NCBI RefSeq assembly: GCF_051020765.1
Contig: NW_027469189.1
Location: 124,001 to 188,000 of the forward strand
Length of the DNA: 64,000 bases
Origin: Lasioglossum baleicum
Lineage: Eukaryota; Arthropoda; Insecta; Hymenoptera; Halictidae
Direction: 5' to 3'
In this document: positions 60,776-64,000 of the stretch, piece by piece
Position numbering within the stretch: the stretch's first letter is position 1
Layout of the letters: the number at the start of each line of letters is the position of its first letter
Program-made: the position numbers and the translations under genes
The notes under the pieces: model-generated
Told to the model about the DNA's origin: nothing
The model's input: only the letters and a program-made list of their open reading frames with translations
Database searches by the model: none

Positions 60776-63064
60776 TTTATGCTTGACTAGGCATGCGCAT
60801 CCCAAAAAACCTGCGCATGCGCATCCCAAAAAACCTGCGCATGCGCATCCCACAAAACCTGCGCATGCGCATCCCACAAAACCTCGCACGTGTTTTTACT
60901 CGACTAGCCTGCGGGATGCATCCTCTCGCACGTGTTTCTACTCGACTAGCCTGCGGGATGCATCCTCTCGCACGTGTTTTTACTCGACTAGCCTGCGGGA
61001 TGCATCGTCTCGCACGTGTTTTTACTCGACTAGCCTGCGGGATGCATCCTCTCGCACGTGTTTTTGCTCGACTAGCCATGCGCATCCCAAAAAACCTGCG
61101 CATGCGCATCCCAAAAAATCTGCGCATGCGCATCCCACAAAACCTCGCACGTGTTTGTGCTCGACTAGCCTGCGGGATGCATCCTTTCGCACGTGTTTTT
61201 ACTCGACTAGCCTGCGGGATGCATCCTCTCGCACGTGTTTTTGCTCGGCTAGCCTGCGGGATGCATCCTCTCGCACGTGTTTTTGCTCGACTAGCCATGC
61301 GCATCCCAAAAAACCTGCGCATGCGCATCCCACAAAACCTCGCACGTGTTTTTACTCGACTAGCCTGCAGGATGCATCCTCTCGCACGTGTTTTTACTCG
61401 ACTAGCCTGCGGGATGCATCCTCTCGCACGTGTGTATACTCGACTAGCCTGCGGGATGCATCGTCTCGCATGTGTTTTTACTCGACTAGCCTGCGGGATG
61501 CATCCTTTCGCACCTGTTTTTGCTCGACTAGCCTGCGGGATGCATCCTCTCGCACGTGTTTTTACTCGACTAGCCTGCGGGATGCATCCTCTCGCACTTG
61601 TTTTTGCTCGACTAGCCTGCGGGATGCATCCTCTCGCACGTGTTTTTGCTCGACTAGCCTGCGGGATGCATCCTCTCGCACGTGTTTTTACTCGGCTAGC
61701 CTGCGGGATGCATCCTCTCGCACGTGTTTTTACTCGACTACCCTGCGGGATGCATCCTCTCGCACGTGTTTTTGCTCGACTAGCCATGCGCATCCCAAAA
61801 AACCTGCGCATGCGCATCCCACAAAACCTCGCACGTGTTTTTACTCGACTAGCCTGCGGGATGCATCCTCTCGCACGTGTTTTTACTCGACTAGCCTGCG
61901 GGATGCATCCTCTCGCACGTGTTTTTGCTCGACTAGCCATGCGCATCCCAAAAAACCTGCACATGCGCATCCCAAAAAACCTGCGCATGCGCATCCCACA
62001 AAACCTGCGCATGCGCATCCCACAAAACCTCGCACGTGTTTTTACTCGACTAGCCTGCGGGATGCATCCTCTCGCACGTGTTTTTGCTCGGCTAGCCTGC
62101 GGGATGCATCCTCTCGCACGTGTTTTTGCTCGACTAGCCATGCGCATCCCAAAAAACCTGCGCATGCGCATCCCACAAAACCTCGCACGTGTTTTTACTC
62201 GACTAGCCTGCGGGATGCATCCTCTCGCACGTGTTTTTACTCGACTAGCCTGCGGGATGCATCCTCTCGCACGTGTGTATACTCGACTAGCCTGCGGGAT
62301 GCATCGTCTCGCACGTGTTTTTACTCGACTAGCCTGCGGGATGCATCCTTTCGCACGTGTTTTTGCTCGACTAGCCATGCGCATCCCAAAAAACCTGCGC
62401 ATGCGCATCCCAAAAAATCTGCGCATGCGCAGCCCACAAAACCTGCGCATGCGCATCCCACAAAACCTCGCACGTGTTTTTACTCGACTAGCCTGCGGGA
62501 TGCATCCTCTCGCACGTGTTTTTACTCGACTAGCCTGCGGGATGCATCCTCTCGCACGTGTTTTTGCTCGACTAGCCATGCGCATCCCAAAAAACCTGCA
62601 CATGCGCATCCCAAAAATCCTGCGCATGCGCATCCCACAAAACCTGCGCATGCGCATCCCACAAAACCTCGCACGTGTTTTTACTCGACTAGCCTGCGGG
62701 ATGCATCCTCTCGCACGTGTTTTTACTCGACTAGCCTGCGGGATGCATCGTCTCGCACGTGTTTTTACTCGACTAGCCTGCGGGATGCATCCTCTCGCAC
62801 GTGTTTTTGCTCGACTAGCCATGCGCATCCCAAAAAATCTTCGCATGCGCATCCCACAAAACCTGCGCATGCGCATCCCACAAAACCTCGCACGTGTTTG
62901 TGCTCTACTAGCCTGCGGGATGCATCCTTTCGCACGTGTTTTTACTCGACTAGCCTGCGGGATGCATCCTCTCGCACGTGTTTTTGCTCGACTAGCCTGC
63001 GGGATGCATCCTCTCGCACGTGTTTTTGCTCGACTAGCCTGCGGGATGCATCCTCTCGCACGTG
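60776..63064 (+). repeat. Left copy of a ~2.3-kb terminal duplication
   Basis: It starts at the GTTTATGCTTGACTAGG unit that leads into a four-unit B run. GTTTCTACTCG (near 60,936), GTGTGTATACTCG (61,430), CACTTGTTTT (61,593) and ACTCGGCTAG (near 61,690) all recur to the right. Private changes here are CTCGCATGTG (near 61,467) and CGCACCTGTT (near 61,508). A second GTGTGTATACTCG unit lies at 62,273 beside a GCAGCCC B unit. Confidence 0.85.
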
Positions 63065-64000
63065 TTTATGCTTGACTAGGCATGCGCATCCCAAAAAACC
63101 TGCGCATGCGCATCCCAAAAAACCTGCGCATGCGCATCCCACAAAACCTGCGCATGCGCATCCCACAAAACCTCGCACGTGTTTTTACTCGACTAGCCTG
63201 CGGGATGCATCCTCTCGCACGTGTTTCTACTCGACTAGCCTGCGGGATGCATCCTCTCGCACGTGTTTTTACTCGACTAGCCTGCGGGATGCATCCTCTC
63301 GCACGTGTTTTTACTCGACTAGCCTGCGGGATGCATCCTCTCGCACGTGTTTTTGCTCGACTAGCCATGCGCATCCCAAAAAACCTGCGCATGCGCATCC
63401 CACAAAACCTCGCACGTGTTTTTACTCGACTAGCCTGCAGGATGCATCCTCTCGCACGTGTTTTTACTCGACTAGCCTGCGGGATGCATCCTCTCGCACG
63501 TGTGTATACTCGACTAGCCTGCGGGATGCATCGTCTCGCACGTGTTTTTACTCGACTAGCCTGCGGGATGCATCCTTTCGCACGTGTTTTTGCTCGACTA
63601 GCCTGCGGGATGCATCCTCTCGCACGTGTTTTTACTCGACTAGCCTGCGGGATGCATCCTCTCGCACTTGTTTTTGCTCGACTAGCCTGCGGGATGCATC
63701 CTCTCGCACGTGTTTTTGCTCGACTAGCCTGCGGGATGCATCCTCTCGCACGTGTTTTTACTCGGCTAGCCTGCGGGATGCATCCTCTCGCACGTGTTTT
63801 TACTCGACTACCCTGCGGGATGCATCCTCTCGCACGTGTTTTTGCTCGACTAGCCATGCGCATCCCAAAAAACCTGCGCATGCGCATCCCAAAAAACCTG
63901 CGCATGCGCATCCCAAAAAACCTGCGCATGCGCATCCCACAAAACCTCGCACGTGTTTTTACTCGACTAGCCTGCGGGATGCATACTCTCGCACGTGTTT
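63065..64000 (+). repeat. Right copy of the terminal duplication, cut by the window end
   Basis: It starts at the same GTTTATGCTTGACTAGG unit, 2,289 bp after the first. The offset drops to 2,070 bp at the later marks (63,500; 63,663), so it lacks 219 bp: the 61,0xx-61,2xx B run and neighbouring A units. It ends in a B run of three CCCAAA types and one CCCACA type, then A units that continue past 64,000. Confidence 0.85.

Larger units (their letters stand above)
1..64000. repeat. Composite two-monomer satellite array, entire window
   Basis: Everything in the window is made of a 42-bp unit (A) and a 24-bp unit (B) in direct orientation. Runs of A alternate with runs of B, and the same two junctions recur throughout. 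No unique sequence was found, and both ends of the window lie inside the array, so its true length is unknown. On the consensus monomers GC is 24 of 42 for A and 13 of 24 for B, with 4 and 2 CpG sites respectively. Neighbouring copies differ by scattered substitutions that are often shared between distant copies, which indicates segmental duplication and homogenisation by unequal exchange or gene conversion. Long nested satellite of this kind is typical of eukaryotic heterochromatin; that placement is inference. I do not recognise the family, and the array may be mis-sized by assembly. Confidence 0.98.

Noticed and set aside
1..64000. Transposon or retroelement remnants
   Set aside because: No terminal repeats, target-site duplications, reverse transcriptase or transposase motifs were found in any translation. 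All frames read only the repeat peptides.

Overview
The whole 64,000-base window is one uninterrupted tandem-repeat (satellite) array that runs off both ends. I see no gene, RNA gene, transposon, CRISPR array or unique sequence. An array this long, with nested repeats of repeats, points to a eukaryotic chromosome (heterochromatin such as a pericentromere, subtelomere or sex chromosome). The lineage cannot be read from the sequence, and I do not recognise the family.

Two monomers build the array. Unit A is 42 bp and carries the palindromes GGATGCATCC and CACGTG, a T5 tract and CTCGACTAG. Unit B is 24 bp, and at every B-B join it forms the 12-bp perfect palindrome TGCGCATGCGCA. Runs of A (usually 1 to 10, once about 18) alternate with runs of B (usually 2 to 5). 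Junctions are almost invariant: the B run replaces the 17 bp of A lying between CTAGC and TCGCACG. From samples of the window I estimate about a thousand A units and some 700 to 800 B units; this is not a full count.

Layout: 1-601 is an A-only block followed by a B run. 602-8,670 is a head-to-tail duplication of about 4 kb. 8,671-13,989 holds smaller duplications of 1,017, 855 and 897 bp. 13,990-45,785 is a mosaic of two segment families, called X here (at 13,990, 19,693, 28,487 and 37,601) and E (at 25,230, 30,291, 34,476 and 41,641). 45,786-50,832 is mixed, with a 1,095-bp duplication. 50,833-51,574 is the longest A-only block. 51,575-60,015 is a family (R) of five head-to-tail copies with spacings 3,129, 3,033, 792 and 717 bp. 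60,016-64,000 ends in a further duplication of about 2.3 kb.

Every unit and junction changes length in multiples of 3, so several frames on both strands stay open for kilobases (up to about 6,900 codons). I interpret these as arithmetic by-products, not genes: they overlap each other on both strands, and the common variants change amino acids in the competing frames. Two points deserve follow-up. TGCGCATGCGCA is an exact match to the known NRF1-family consensus (YGCGCAYGCGCR), so the array alternates NRF1-type and CACGTG E-box-type palindromes, both CpG-containing. In addition, no frame-changing indel survives between 10,022 and 60,016, although seven occur in the outer parts of the window.
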